From positions 49,418,833 through 49,482,832 of the forward strand of contig NC_134851.1 of assembly GCF_965363235.1 (NCBI RefSeq): a stretch of 64,000 nt of DNA, given 5' to 3'. The notes below the pieces were generated by a model, which saw only the letters and a list, made by a program, of their open reading frames with translations, had not been told where the DNA came from and made no database searches. Numbering within the stretch: the first letter of the stretch is position 1; every line of letters starts with the position of its first letter. A program made the translations under genes and the position numbers. Below, in pieces: positions 1-11,010 of this stretch. Source of the stretch: Mytilus galloprovincialis. Its lineage: Eukaryota; Mollusca; Bivalvia; Mytilida; Mytilidae.

Positions 1-674
1 ATAGTGGAATAATTTACGTATAGAAATATGACTTTAGTTATGTTTACGGTGACACATATGCCTGAAGTATATATCAAAATGTAAAAGAGACATGTACTTT
101 AGCTTTACTAGCAGAAAAAGTCCTAACGTAAATACAATACACAACTATGAATATAAAGCGCAAAACAGTATAGTATATGTACCAATTGTTTAAAAAAAAA
201 AACCTAACGTATTACAAAAGCTACATCCGATACGTCAATGTGTCTGAGTTAAATTGGTAGATTTAGCATTGTAAGTTCTCTTAATTAAATTGTTGTATAC
301 GAATAAGTATAGAAAGTTGATAAAGAAGAAACTTGACACGGGAAATATCTTGTCAAGAACATGAACTACGTGACATTTCTTAAATGTATAAAATGATCAG
401 TGTTTATTGTGTCTTTTCTTGTTTTTCATTAACATTACGTCTAAGCAATTGTCTTTTACAAAGAAACTTAATTATCAGAGGAATAGTTGATACATCAAAA
501 TAACGTAAACATCTATAAACGTCCATGAATTATGCTCTATTCGGTACCAAAGTCATCAATATATAAGTCTGTTAACATGATCATAAATTGGATGATGACG
601 ATAAACTAGTGCAATAATAGCAATTATAATAACACGTTACTTCAAAATCATCTAAAAGATGAATTTTACAGTAA

Positions 675-1347
675 TGATTGGATAGTAATTGTAGTATACC
701 GCTAATTAAAAATCATAAATCAATAGAGAGACTATAAATCCGGGTTACAAACTAAAACCGCGGGAAACACATCGACTATAAAAGGAAAAAAAAACCGAAA
801 CACTGTAGTGCAACAAAATCAAACGCATATACAACACACATAGAAACAAACTATTTGACAACAGCTGACATATTCCTGGCTTGGTAAAGGACATTTAAAA
901 AATGGTGGTTTGAACCTGGTTGATGGCTAATCATACTACTAAAATGACAAAATACATTCTATCGAGCAAACGTCAGGTTTTGCTTGTCGAAATGTTTACA
1001 TCCAAACATATTTGATTCATCCCCTTTAACTGTATAACTGAACACGTGACTTTCTATTTATCCTTCAATTGGTAATACTCTTTCTTTATCTATTCATCTC
1101 CCTCCTTTTTTATAGGGCTGATCATGAAACTACCAACATCATAAAATCAACCCACCATTGGTTTCCAAAAAATGTCCTGTACCAAGTCAGGAATATGACC
1201 GTTGCTATCAAACAGTTCGTTTCTATGTTTGTTCCGTTGTTTTTCTGTTTTTCATGTTTCGCTCGGTTTTAATTTGTAATCCGATTTGTTTCTCTGAATC
1301 GATTTATGACTTTTTAGCAGTGATATACTACTAGTACTGTTGCCTTT
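675..1347. mobile_element. Foldback (long inverted repeat) element, copy 1
   Basis: The left arm (about 675-990) and right arm (about 1118-1347) are imperfect reverse complements over a few hundred bases. For example, ATATTCCTGGCTTGG near 869 faces CCAAGTCAGGAATAT near 1182. The left arm has TAGTATACCGCT and the right arm ends with the opposing AGTGATATACTAC. The spacer is about 130 bp and has no coding potential. The same structure occurs in the duplicate at 5150-5790, and single arms occur at 17620-18060 and 39893-40100. I infer a non-autonomous foldback or long-TIR family, and its superfamily is unknown. Confidence 0.6.
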
Positions 1348-2123
1348 AAGTGCAGAATAGTTTACAAGTTATTTAAAATAATGCCAACCTGCTGTTTAAC
1401 CATTGCAAAAGATACTGCTTAACAATAATAAGTCTTCATTTACTAGATAATGTAGCTCAATATAAATCCTATTAGAGACATCTTAATGTCAAATAAAGCT
1501 TTTAAATTTCCTTCGCTTCTATCTTAGAATATTTGTCACCTTGAAGTGTCTTCTTAATCGATTTAAGAGATATTTTTTTTAGTATATTACTGTTGCCTAA
1601 ACTTATGCAATATTTCCTATTTGACATTAAGAAATCAATGTATCTATTTACGAATTCAAGGTTTACATTTATTTAAGGTGGTATGTTCTTTTTCATTGTA
1701 TATTTATCGAAGTAATAATATACTTGATTTGAGTGGTAGAGAGTGAAGATACACGTTCATATTTCAATCAGATTCGAGACTATAAATGCGAACATCAGGT
1801 TAGCTATATATCTAACGATTGTTACCTGAAGCAAATGTTGAGAATGATAAATCTTTAAGAGAAACTTTAATATTAAGTTATGCATTTAATTAATTTTTAG
1901 CAGAAAAAAAAACTGTCATTTTGAATTGTGTTGTGATGGTAGAAATAAACAAAATCAGCACGCAGTTTGCAAAAAATGAAAAAAATTAGCGCTGTTGTAA
2001 TTCACCGGTGTATACATATTTCAAGGTTATGTCAACAATCAATGTCCATTTCGAAACGCCTTACTCACTGCTCTTTAACTTTGTCATGTATTTGTTGGTT
2101 TTTTTTTTTTTTTTTTTTTTTTG

Positions 2124-2190
2124 GTTTGAGGGTCACTGATGAGACTTTTGTAGACGAAACGTCATTCACAAATATAAAATTTCCATAAAG
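2124..2190 (-). repeat. Fragment of the 365-bp satellite core, reverse orientation
   Basis: GTCACTGATGAGACTTTTGT and AGACGAAACG are the reverse complement of the core seen repeatedly at 19258-20584. A run of about 22 T precedes the fragment. It is part of the segmental duplication; the partner fragment is at 8265-8345. Confidence 0.7.
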
Positions 2191-2275
2191 GTATATATCA
2201 TTGTCTGTGATGAGTTTACTTACGTATAGATATGATTTACACAAGCAATTTGTCATATCTGTAATTCAAAAGAAA

Positions 2276-3370
2276 TTACCCCGATCGTTTGATTCCAACA
2301 TATCCAATTTAATACATTAGAATATCGATGATTTTCAAATTGAGTTGATTTTCCGTGACACTTATCAAGTAATATTAAATAAAGATGATTGTTTGATATG
2401 ATTGACACTTAAGCAACCATTAACATTAGTAGTCAGGCTGTCAATGTATGTCTTTTCTTAAAATCATACAGTTACACTAGTTATTGCTTCGATACAGTAT
2501 CATATCAAATTACATAGAAGTTACTGAACTTAGTTTTATGTTTTATAGATAATTAATGTTGAACGCAAGGAGTTGTGATGCATTAATTTATCATTTATTA
2601 TATTTTCAATACTAAAGTAATACAGTAAGTTAATAATGTCTTGTTAGTGGAAGTTGATACCTACAAGTATGGCATCTAAATATACAAAATGATGATGATA
2701 CTATTGATGATGATGATAATGAGGAGGGGGAGGAGGAGTGACTCAATGGAATTACAAAACCTACTAAAATCCACTAATTTTTCGTTCAGCAATCATTGGT
2801 AATCATTTGCTCATGCTGTGAATTGAAATTATAGTCACGATCGACAATTTCTAGAAGACAATTTTTTACACCAATGATCGTCTTATCTTTATTTTCACTG
2901 TCAATCATTACATGTCATGTAAGAGTTATCATATGAAGACCGTATATTGGTCTGTTTTTGTTAAATTGTATTTATTTTGCTATATGCTGAGATCATGGCA
3001 ATCATTCTACATCTTCCTATTTTCATAAGAACCAAGTGCCTCTCCAAGCAAGCTTCGATTATGCAACAACATATTTTTCTGTTTCATTTGTATAAACAAC
3101 TGCGTATTCTATCTTTTTAGGTAAGATGTAAAGAATTGTGATTTTATTTAATCAAAAATTGTGTCCAAGCAATTATCTGATAATACGAAACCAAATTATC
3201 AAAGGAACATTTAATGCGAACAACAATTACGATAAAACTTATAAACCACAATGAGCTAATTTATTTTAATGGTGAAGGTAGTCCCCTTAGTACTTTTCAT
3301 TAGATTTGTAATCGCTGTTTCGAAAAGAGGTAGCACATGTTATTTTATTATGAATGTACCACACTATATA
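2276..3370. other. AT-rich sequence without recognised genes
   Basis: There are no long open frames and no recognised motifs. It includes a short GAT-rich and GAGGAGG purine stretch at about 2688-2738. I see nothing else in it. Confidence 0.5.
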
Positions 3371-3374
3371 TGGC

Positions 3375-3790
3375 CTTGCAAATACGTTTTGATCCCTAAC
3401 ATCACTGAAGAGACATTTATTGTTGAAATTCGGATCTGGTGTACTAAAAAAATATTGACACCGTATGTTTGTGGCATAACATCGTGGCCACAAGTTAATT
3501 TTTTTCTGTTTAGTATTAAATTTATATTAAGATCCATTTTGTTACATCTTGTGATCAATTTTATTCGCCAATGGCAGCCAGCAGGGTTAAAGAACATCAG
3601 TTGTTCGACCTGTTAGTCAAATGCGTTTTGTTTAAATATACTTTTTCACTTTTTTGGTCTTTTGGAAAATGTTGTTTGTGCTGTTTTTAGACCCTTCTAC
3701 AACGAAATTTTTTTTACATGCACACGTATAAAAATTGCGGGTTTTATCGAATGCAATCATAGGTTTGAACGTAGTTTTCAATTTAGACTC

Positions 3791-3795
<5 letters not shown>
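3375..3795 (-). repeat. Single reverse copy of the 550-bp tandem repeat found at 15872-17332
   Basis: Read on the minus strand, this matches one unit of the array at 15872-17332. Matching landmarks are TTGTGGCATAACATCG, GTTACATCTTGTGATCAATT, the CCAATGGCAGCC region, GACCTGTTAGTCAAATGCG and GACCCTTCTACAACGAAATT. The open frame at 3269-3616 spans this repeat and is not a gene: its reading is only partly kept in the other copies. Confidence 0.8.

Positions 3796-3840
<45 letters not shown>
3794..3840. repeat. (TA)n microsatellite
   Basis: About 23 uninterrupted TA units directly abut the repeat copy at 3375-3795. The homologous edge of the array at 15842-15871 also carries a short TA-rich tract, so the microsatellite appears associated with the end of this repeat family. 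Confidence 0.95.
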
Positions 3841-3841
<1 letters not shown>

Positions 3842-3844
<3 letters not shown>

Positions 3845-4497
3845 TTTTTTCTACATTGATTAACATTCACGTAAAACGCTGGTTTAGCCTACAGAATACT
3901 CGATAAAATGTTTGAAAACCAAATGAAATATTAAGGTGAAGAGCACGGATGAACCTAAAATCAAATGAATTTAAGTCTTAAAAAAGGTAATGTTTATTTT
4001 GAAAACATCTCAAGAGTCTTGATAAATAATTAAGTCACGTACTGTCTTTCTAAAACATGTTCAGGTCAACCCACTGCAGTAATTCTGAGCTATTTCCTCG
4101 CAATAAATTCAGTATGATTTAGTTGCTTTAAAGACAAATGCAACGTAATGCTGATGTTAACAATTAAATTGCAGTTAATCTCAATAACCATAAAATAATT
4201 TGGAAAATAAGAAGCAATAAGTCGCACAAATTGAATACATAAATGCATCAAATAGCGAACGAACATTTCTCACACTAGTGCATTTATTCAATGTGTAAAG
4301 CTCTTATCACTGTGTGTGTGAGTTTTTTTTTTTTTTTGTTTTTTTTTTTAAAGACAAGACGTTTTATATGAATGGGATGAACAGTTATGATCACAGTATA
4401 TGAAACTAAAATTACAAAGAAGCATCTGTAAACTGAATAAAGCAAATGAAAGGTCAAGGAAATTGAACATATCTTACTAAAAACATCGATATAAAAA
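3842..4497. other. AT-rich sequence without recognised genes
   Basis: Non-coding AT-rich DNA with a T-rich stretch near 4324-4350. The minus-strand open frame across 4284-4562 runs through that homopolymer (a lysine-rich tract) and has no recognisable domain, so I do not call it a gene. Confidence 0.5.
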
Positions 4498-5149
4498 GTT
4501 GGAATAATACGTAATAGAAATATGACCTTACTGTGCCAAGTATGCCTCAATTTAGATGTCAAAATTTAAAGATACTTTATTCTTTACGTAAAGCAGAGGA
4601 AAAACACTAATATAAATGCAATACACTGAAAAAATAAAAAAAAAATAAAACAGTATAGTACCGATTGTTTACTAACATATTACCACATATGAGAAAAGCT
4701 ACATCTGATACGTCAATGTGTCTGGGTTAAGATGGTAGGTTAAGCATTGTAAATTCTCTTATTAAATTATGATATAAGAAGAAGTACAGAAAGTTGATAA
4801 TTAAGATACCTGACACGGGAAATATCTTGTCAAGAACATGAACTACGTGACATTTCTTAAATGTATTGAATGATCAGTGCTTATTGTGTCTTTTCTTGTT
4901 TTTAATTAAAATTACGTCTAAACAATTGTATTTTACAAAGAAACTAGTTATCAGAGGAATAGTTGATCAAAATAACGTAAACATCTATAAACGTCCATGT
5001 ATTATGTTCTATTCTTTACCAAACGCATTAAAATATAAGTCTTTTGACCTTATCATTCATTGGACGATGACGATAAACTAGTGCAACGATAACAATTATG
5101 GTAACACGTTGCTTCTTATTCAGTTCTAAGATGAAATGTACAGTACCAA

Positions 5150-5790
5150 TTGGATTTCATGTGTAGTATATTGCTGTTAAGAAGTCACAAACACATCAAC
5201 TATAACAGGAAAACAAAGGAACAACATAAACACTAAGTGCAACAAAAACAAACGCCAATGCAACACATATTGAAACAAACTATTTGACAACAACTACCAT
5301 ATGATTTACTTGGTAAAGGACATTAAAACAATGGTGAGTTTAATCTGCTTTTTTTAATTCTATCAAGCAAACTTCAAATTTTGCTTGTCAAAATGTTTAC
5401 ATCCAAACATTTTTTATTCCTCCCCTTTAACTTTATAACTCAAAACGTGACTTTCTCTTTATCCTTCAATTGGTAATACTCTTTATTTGTTTATTCAGTT
5501 CCCTCCTTTAATAGTGCTGGTCATAAAACTACCAACATCATAACATCAACCTACCATTGTTTTCTAAATGATGTCCTGTACCAAGTCAGGAATACTGCCG
5601 TTGCTTTTAAATAATTCGTTTCTATGCATTTTCGTTGTTTTCATGTGTTTCCCTCGGTTTAAATTGTAAATAAAATTGAGAATGGAAATGGGAGTGTGTC
5701 AAAGATACAACAACCTAGATTTGTTTTTCTTAATCGATTTATGACTTTTCTACAGCGATATAACACTGTTGCCTTTAAATACAGAATAAT
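5150..5790. mobile_element. Foldback element, copy 2
   Basis: Duplicate of the inverted-repeat structure at 675-1347. The left arm carries AACAAACTATTTGACAAC (near 5274) and ACTTGGTAAAGGACATT. The right arm carries CCTGTACCAAGTCAGGAA (near 5575) and ends near ACACTGTTGCC. The right arm is interrupted by a short retroelement-derived insertion at 5671-5716. Confidence 0.55.
5671..5716 (-). mobile_element. Severely 5'-truncated retroelement 3' end
   Basis: Read on the minus strand this ends with CCATTTCCATTCTCAATTTT, the same 3' terminus as the retroelement at 59577-61228 and the copies at 47002-47404 and 50796-50990. The corresponding place in duplication copy 1 (near 1275-1285) lacks it. It is an insertion of only about 46 bp that keeps the exact 3' end, as expected of target-primed reverse transcription with 5' truncation. 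Confidence 0.7.
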
Positions 5791-5876
5791 TTATCCGTTA
5801 TTTAAAATCATGCCAACCTTCTGTTTAACCATTGCGAAAGATACTGAAAATCAATTATAAGTCTTCATTTGCTAGA

Positions 5877-6083
5877 TGAAAAGTAAAATCACAAAAATAC
5901 TGAATTCAGAGGAAAATCAATTCGGAAAGTCCATAATCACATGGCAAAATCAAATAACAAAACGCATCAAAAACGAATGGACAAGAACTGTCATATTCCT
6001 GACTTGGTACAGGCATTTTCAAATGTAGAAAATGGTGGATTGAACCTGGTTTTATAGCTAGCTTAACATCTCACTTGTATGAT
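5877..6083 (-). mobile_element. Dispersed repeat inserted in duplication copy 2
   Basis: Copy 1 reads continuously through CTAGATAATGTAGCTC near 1444. Copy 2 is interrupted between GCTAGATGA and GATATAGCTC by about 205 bp. The insert contains CATATTCCTGACTTGGTACA and AACGAATGGACAAG. A diverged copy in the opposite orientation lies at about 59265-59400, and a weak copy at about 51650-51800. No coding potential. Confidence 0.65.
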
Positions 6084-6419
6084 ATAGCTCGATATCAATC
6101 CTATTAGAAACATCTTCATGTCTTTTACTGGTTTGACTTGTCATTCGCTTCTGTATTATAACGTTGTCACATTAATTTGTTTTCTTAATCGATGTAAGCG
6201 ATTTAAACTTTGGTAAATAACTGTTGCCTAACTTATGCAATATTTCCTCTTTGACATTAATGAATCAATATGTCTATTAACGACTGCAATGTTTACGTTT
6301 ATCAGAGGAAGTTGACCTAGGTTAGAGGACAGGATGTAACCTTTTCTAACTTTTTTTGTATATTCTCGACAACTAGTTCCGTATTGATGTTCATTGCTTC
6401 CACGTAACATTACACTAAT

Positions 6420-7875
6420 GCTTACAAATTATCAGCATATCAACTGACCCATTGATGAAAAACGAAAATATCTGCAATTTCACAGACTAAACTTAGAACT
6501 TTGACATTGTCGAAGTTTGTTCAAATTGATTACACACTGAGAAGGACCATTGCTGTAAACACACAAAAAATATATGTATATGTACATACCCAAACTACTT
6601 TATCATGGAACAAAAATTAAAAAAGTATAAAAACTGACCAAAATTTGTCTGTGTCTTCCTAGCTTCCGTGTACTGTTATATATTTTAGTTATGAGGCATA
6701 TTAAACATAAAGTTGAAATACGTAATAATAAAACTTTGAAAATTTATTTCAACACTAGTTTCCGTATCACAGTTTATCACAGTATGTCAAACTATTTGAA
6801 TGGAGTGCCCATAATAAATATGATATTGCCAAAACAGGCGCCTGGCATTCTACATTAATTGCCTTGAATCTTTGTTGTGTATATGTTGTGTTGAATTTAT
6901 TTGTTTGTCTGTTGGTCTTCCTCTTTCTTAATTACACGTGGCGTAGTTTTTTACTTGTAAGTTTGAATGTCCATCTGGGGTGCGCTATGTTGGCGAGTTC
7001 CAGACGATCGGAGTGCACGGAATCAACCGGAAGTTCAATGAAACAAGACAGAACTGTGCTCTGAACAAGTTCCAAGTGTGCAGAAAAAATAGTAGAGTAG
7101 GTGCTAACAGAATTCAAAATGGCGGAGACGGGAACTGAAAGATAATGATACAATAAACTTTAGATTTCAGTGAAATAAAAAGTACGAATTGGCTATCTGT
7201 TCAATCAAAGATTTGTATAGTACGATTATACAAATCATTGGTTAGATGTATTTCAAGGTATTTGACCATATAAGCATTATTTTTTAGGGAAATATGCAAT
7301 AAAACTCTCTGTTTTTTTAAGAATAACATTTTATAGTGGCCGTCTGATGTCTTTTTCTTATGATGATAATCGTGACAACTTCGAAGTCAGTCTTTTTATT
7401 TGGACACTAAAAAATGTTAGTTCGGAAAGGCCAAAAAGATTCACCCTACGGAAAAGTGATGTCAGTTGCAATTATGTCTTGCCACTCAAAAATACAAATT
7501 ATTTATTAACACTTCTTTTTTTTATTATTATTATTATTAGAAATCAAGTGAAATAAAATAAAAGATTAAACGAACACAATAAGAAACTCAATCTACAATG
7601 ACTTGTTCACTTCATTTTGTTTATTAATATATATACTAGCAGGCCGAGTTTAATATGATCCGAGTTTTCGATATGCCGATTTTGTTCTTTTAGGCCAAGT
7701 TTACCAGCAGTGAGATATATCCGGTTCCAATTCGTTTGATTGACGTCTTGATTCAGAACAGACATGACCTTATAGAACACGCCAACCGAGCGCATCCCTG
7801 GTAACTTTCGCCTCTCTTTTAAGAGGCATGTGTGCTTTGTTTTATTTAGCTTATAGATAATAAATGCACACATCT
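6420..7875. other. Sequence present only in duplication copy 2
   Basis: No counterpart in copy 1 and no recognisable protein. The stretch 6970-7140 is locally less AT-rich and holds an ETS-like ACCGGAAGT and a YY1-like CAAAATGGCGGAG, but the ATG in the latter opens only an 8-codon frame. The remainder is AT-rich, with a short (TTA)n run near 7522-7540. Confidence 0.4.
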
Positions 7876-8264
7876 GATTTAGCTACATTTAACGATGATT
7901 GCTTGAAACAAATGATAGATAATACTGAGGTAAATAGCACTTACAAAAAGTAACTTTAATTGAAGTAAATACATTTCAGGAATAACAAGAGGAAACCAAG
8001 GTTTTCTTGTTATTTTGAAGAGTGTTGTAAAAAATATCTCTATTTTGTTGAAAGGTTTGCACATTTCTTTTTGTGCATTGCGTAAATATTGTAGAAATGT
8101 ACAAAATCAACATACAGTACACAGTGCGCAATTCTACTTAAAATGAAAGTACGATGTTCTCATCCGCCAGTGTACACTTTTCCAAGGTTACGTTAACAGT
8201 CAATGTCCAATACGTTTACACCTTACTCAATGCTCTTCAATTTCGTAATTTAGTTGGCCTTTTA

Positions 8265-8345
8265 CCTATTTTGGATTCGAGCGTCATAAATGAGTCTTTT
8301 GTAGACGAAACATGCGTCAGACGCAAATACAAAATTTCAATCTTG
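8265..8345 (-). repeat. Fragment of the 365-bp satellite core, reverse orientation
   Basis: GGATTCGAGCGTCA, TGAGTCTTTTGTAGACGAAA and the following GCGTCAGACGCAAAT match the reverse complement of the array core at 19258-20584. The reading frame on + through here gives the recurring repeat-derived peptide (SFVDET). It is not a gene. Confidence 0.75.
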
Positions 8346-8405
8346 GTATCTTTGATTAGTTTACTAACGTACAGTTATGATTTACACATTTGTCATATCT
8401 GTTAA

Positions 8406-8870
8406 TTATAAGGAAGGAAGAAAACATAGCAAGTAAGTAATATGTGTTCATCTTGTCAAGACGATATCCGCTAGGTTGACAGATTAATCGTATGTTTTTC
8501 ATTAGAGCGGAGTTATTTTCGGGAAATGGATTTCCTCAAGGAATTCTGTAAGTAATATTCATATTAGACGATATTGAAACCCCATTAGCACAACATAATA
8601 ATTCATATAACCGTAAGGTCAGTCCTCTTTTTTTTAAATACTTGATCCAATACTGTTTTGTCATCAGAAATAAATCCTATTAAAAAACAGAAATATACAT
8701 ATAGTAAAAGCGAAAGAACTTTAATTGGTGAAAAGCATTGCTTATTAATTTAAAAATTATTTTTTATTTTGTTTTTATATTAATGGGAATTTGTTGACTG
8801 AAAAACAACAAATAACGGTTCAGGATTAGACGTTAAACGCAACGTACAGGGACATTTATAACATGAAATA
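8406..8870. other. AT-rich sequence without recognised genes
   Basis: I see no coding region, RNA or repeat signature here. Confidence 0.5.
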
Positions 8871-8871
8871 T

Positions 8872-9072
8872 GTATATTGATTTTGTTATCAGTAAATTAA
8901 AAACTAACTAAATATTACTAGTATGTTATATGCATATACATATTCATGGATCTACAATCTGTCGATACCTGTAACCTGGCATTGCACAAGGTCATGTTCT
9001 TCTCTGGCTGTTTATGACGTCTTAACACTAAATCCATTGGATGTGTACTGATTGATAGTTTAGTTTTAGTTA
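8872..9072 (+). repeat. 5'-truncated retroelement fragment, direct repeat of 10258-10455
   Basis: About 190 bp match 10258-10455 almost base for base, including ACATATTCATGGATCTACAA and CCTGGCATTGCACAAGGTCA. In the second copy this block starts in the last codons of the decayed RT gene, so the first copy is a shorter fragment of the same retroelement 3' region. Confidence 0.85.
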
Positions 9073-9905
9073 ACAGGTAGTTGTCTCATTGGACCACATT
9101 TCCTTGTTATATACATGTATAACTTTTCCTTTGATGCAATAAGAAACCTTGACCTTTGACCACCAACCTGAATATTATATTTGTACATCACAGTTGGAAA
9201 CATTTTGTATTTTTTGGTTTAAATTAGACTATCTATTTATCTTTGTTGTAGCTACATTGTGGTATATAGATTGAAACATATATGTTAAACAAGGCATCTT
9301 ATCAAAACAGACTCCAAATGTAACATCTGCTGAAATGTCTCACCTGCTTCACTGACCAGGATTGAATTCATGCTGAATGTCTTGAGAGAAAATGATCATA
9401 CAAGTTTTACATAAAATTTAAATTATCAAAAATACAAATTGATGAGGCCAAGGTTAGATGAAACCTGTCTGACAAACATGTTAGTCTTTCAATCTTTCTA
9501 TACACCTAATAAAGTTGATCTATTGCTTTTGTATGAGTCAAGTCATATCTAAGGTTTATATCAGATATCAACTAATTTTTTCATTCACATAATGGTAAAC
9601 TCATCGTCCCAAGACACAAGTATAAGTGTATGGATCTCTTTGAAATTGTACCACTAGGATCCAAACCACAACAGGAAGTATAAGATTTAATTTGAGGGTA
9701 TTTTGTCCCAGCTGTTCATGAGTTATGTCCCTTTATAAAGTTTTATGCACCTACTTATACAATATCAACCTGTAAGAGATATATATGAAAAAGTCTTGAA
9801 AATAAAATAAGTAATTTGATATATTCATATATATATATGCTATTCCTTGATGATTCCTGGTGTTAATTTTTTTCAAATTGGAAAAAACAAGTGCATGATT
9901 TTTTT
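9073..9905. other. Sequence between two retroelement fragments, no recognised gene
   Basis: AT-rich and without long open frames. It lies between the truncated fragment at 8872-9072 and the RT pseudogene at 9912. Confidence 0.5.
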
Positions 9906-9911
9906 TATTAG

Positions 9912-10284
9912 TTGTTAGTGGCTTTGACCCGTGTCTGTTGTGATGTTTTTGATTTTAACGAACGCAACCTATTTATTACTGGTAAACTATTAAACCAGGG
10001 ATATTGTTACCATAAATTACTTAAAACCTTTACTAAATTTTTCCATAGATATAAATATTTGGTTTTGAAGTTTGGTTGTACCTATATTTATTTCAAACGG
10101 GATAGCACATCCTCATTTTTACGGAAATGTTGTTAACCGTGCCCGGAAATTTAGAAATGATCCATGTAAACTTGTCGCTCCTTTAAATAAACTTATTCTA
10201 AAAAGTTACCTATTCAACACTGTAATAAGATCATTGAATATTGTTTTTATTGGTATACATATTGATATTGTTATCAGTAAATAA
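9912..10284 (+). pseudogene. Decayed reverse transcriptase (C-terminal part)
   Basis: Two overlapping frames together match the C-terminal 120 residues or so of the RT protein at 59577-60590. The first frame shares FDFNERNL, YHKL and KTFTKF. A frameshift near 10075-10090 is followed by the second frame, sharing SNGIAHPHFYGN (functional copy SGISHPIFYGN) and PLNKLI. The copy is therefore 5'-truncated, since the catalytic RT core is absent, and frame-shifted. It is followed directly by a retroelement 3' tail (10285-11010), which defines a second subfamily of the same element type. It cannot encode an active enzyme. Confidence 0.85.
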
Positions 10285-11010
10285 AAAAAGGTAACTAAAT
10301 ATTACTAGTATGTTATATGCATATACATATTCATGGATCTACAATCTGTCGATACCTGTAACCTGGCATTGCACAAGGTCATGTTTTTCTCTGGCTGTTT
10401 ATGACGTCTTTACACTATATCCATTGGATGTGTACGGATTGATAGTATAGCCTTAGTTGCATGGTTATTTTATTGGTTGTTAGCGGCTTTGAACTAGCTG
10501 TCAGATAACTGCGAGTACTCTCAGATCTGTTCATTGTGTCCTTTTGTGTCGGGAGGTATAAGTACCGGGCCACTTCCACTTGTATTTTTGTCCATCTGAT
10601 GAGTTAAGCCTTTTTCAACTGATTTTGATAGTTCGTTCTTATGTTGAACTGTTATACCACTGTCCCAGGTTAGGGGGGGTTGGGATCCCGTTAACATGTT
10701 TAACCCCGCCACATTATTTATGTATGTACCTGTCCCAAGTCAGGAACCTGTAATTCAGTGGTTGTCGTTTGTTTATGTGTTACATATTTGTTTTTCGTTC
10801 AATTTTTTTTTTACATAAATAAGGCCGTTAATTTTCTCGTTTGAATTGTTTAACATTGTCTTCTCGGGGCCTTTTATAGCTGACTATACGGTATGGGCTG
10901 ACTATGCTCATTGTTGAAGGCCGTACGGTGACCTATAGTTGTTAATGTCTGTGTCATTTTGGTCTTTTGTGGATAGTTGTCTCATTGGCAATCATACCAC
11001 ATCATCTTTT
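10285..11010 (+). mobile_element. Retroelement 3' untranslated region and tail (subfamily 2)
   Basis: It follows the RT pseudogene and runs to a tail with GGATAGTTGTCTCATTGGCA and ATCATACCACATCATC. It shares AACATGTTTAACCCCGCC and TGTCCCAAGTCAGGA with the 3' region of the RT copy at 59577, so the two retroelement subfamilies are related. Truncated copies of this tail are seen at 17385, 18515, 23085, 23281, 32205, 40222 (reverse) and 54050 (reverse). The minus-strand open frame at 10521-10712 is a by-product of this repeat. Confidence 0.7.

Larger units (their letters stand above)
1..2275 (+). repeat. Segmental duplication, copy 1 (partner 4498-8405)
   Basis: This block aligns in the same order and orientation with 4498-8405. 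Shared landmarks include TACGTCAATGTGTCTG (near 231 and 4711), GGGAAATATCTTGTCAAGAA (near 340 and 4818), TGCAATATTTCCT (near 1606 and 6235) and the block around 2025-2080 versus 8185-8250. Similarity stops near 2275. The left end lies outside the window, because homology is already present at position 1. Copy 1 lacks several insertions seen in copy 2, which makes it a natural empty-site reference. No convincing host coding exon is visible; the short open frames here are not conserved between the copies. Confidence 0.8.
4498..8405 (+). repeat. Segmental duplication, copy 2 (partner 1-2275)
   Basis: Collinear with 1-2275 but longer. Extra material relative to copy 1 includes about 46 bp at 5671-5716, about 205 bp at 5877-6083, and roughly 1.4 kb at about 6420-7870. 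Homology resumes near 7880 (GCTACATTTAACGATGATTG versus the related stretch near 1803) and ends near 8400. The divergence is considerable, with many small indels, so the duplication is not recent. Ends are approximate. Confidence 0.8.

Noticed and set aside
3269-3616. 115-codon open frame
   Set aside because: It overlaps the dispersed 550-bp repeat; related frames in the other copies have different starts and stops, so it reflects repeat identity, not a gene.
9912-10284. Treating the two open frames as separate genes
   Set aside because: Both align to one RT C-terminus across a frameshift, so they are one pseudogene.
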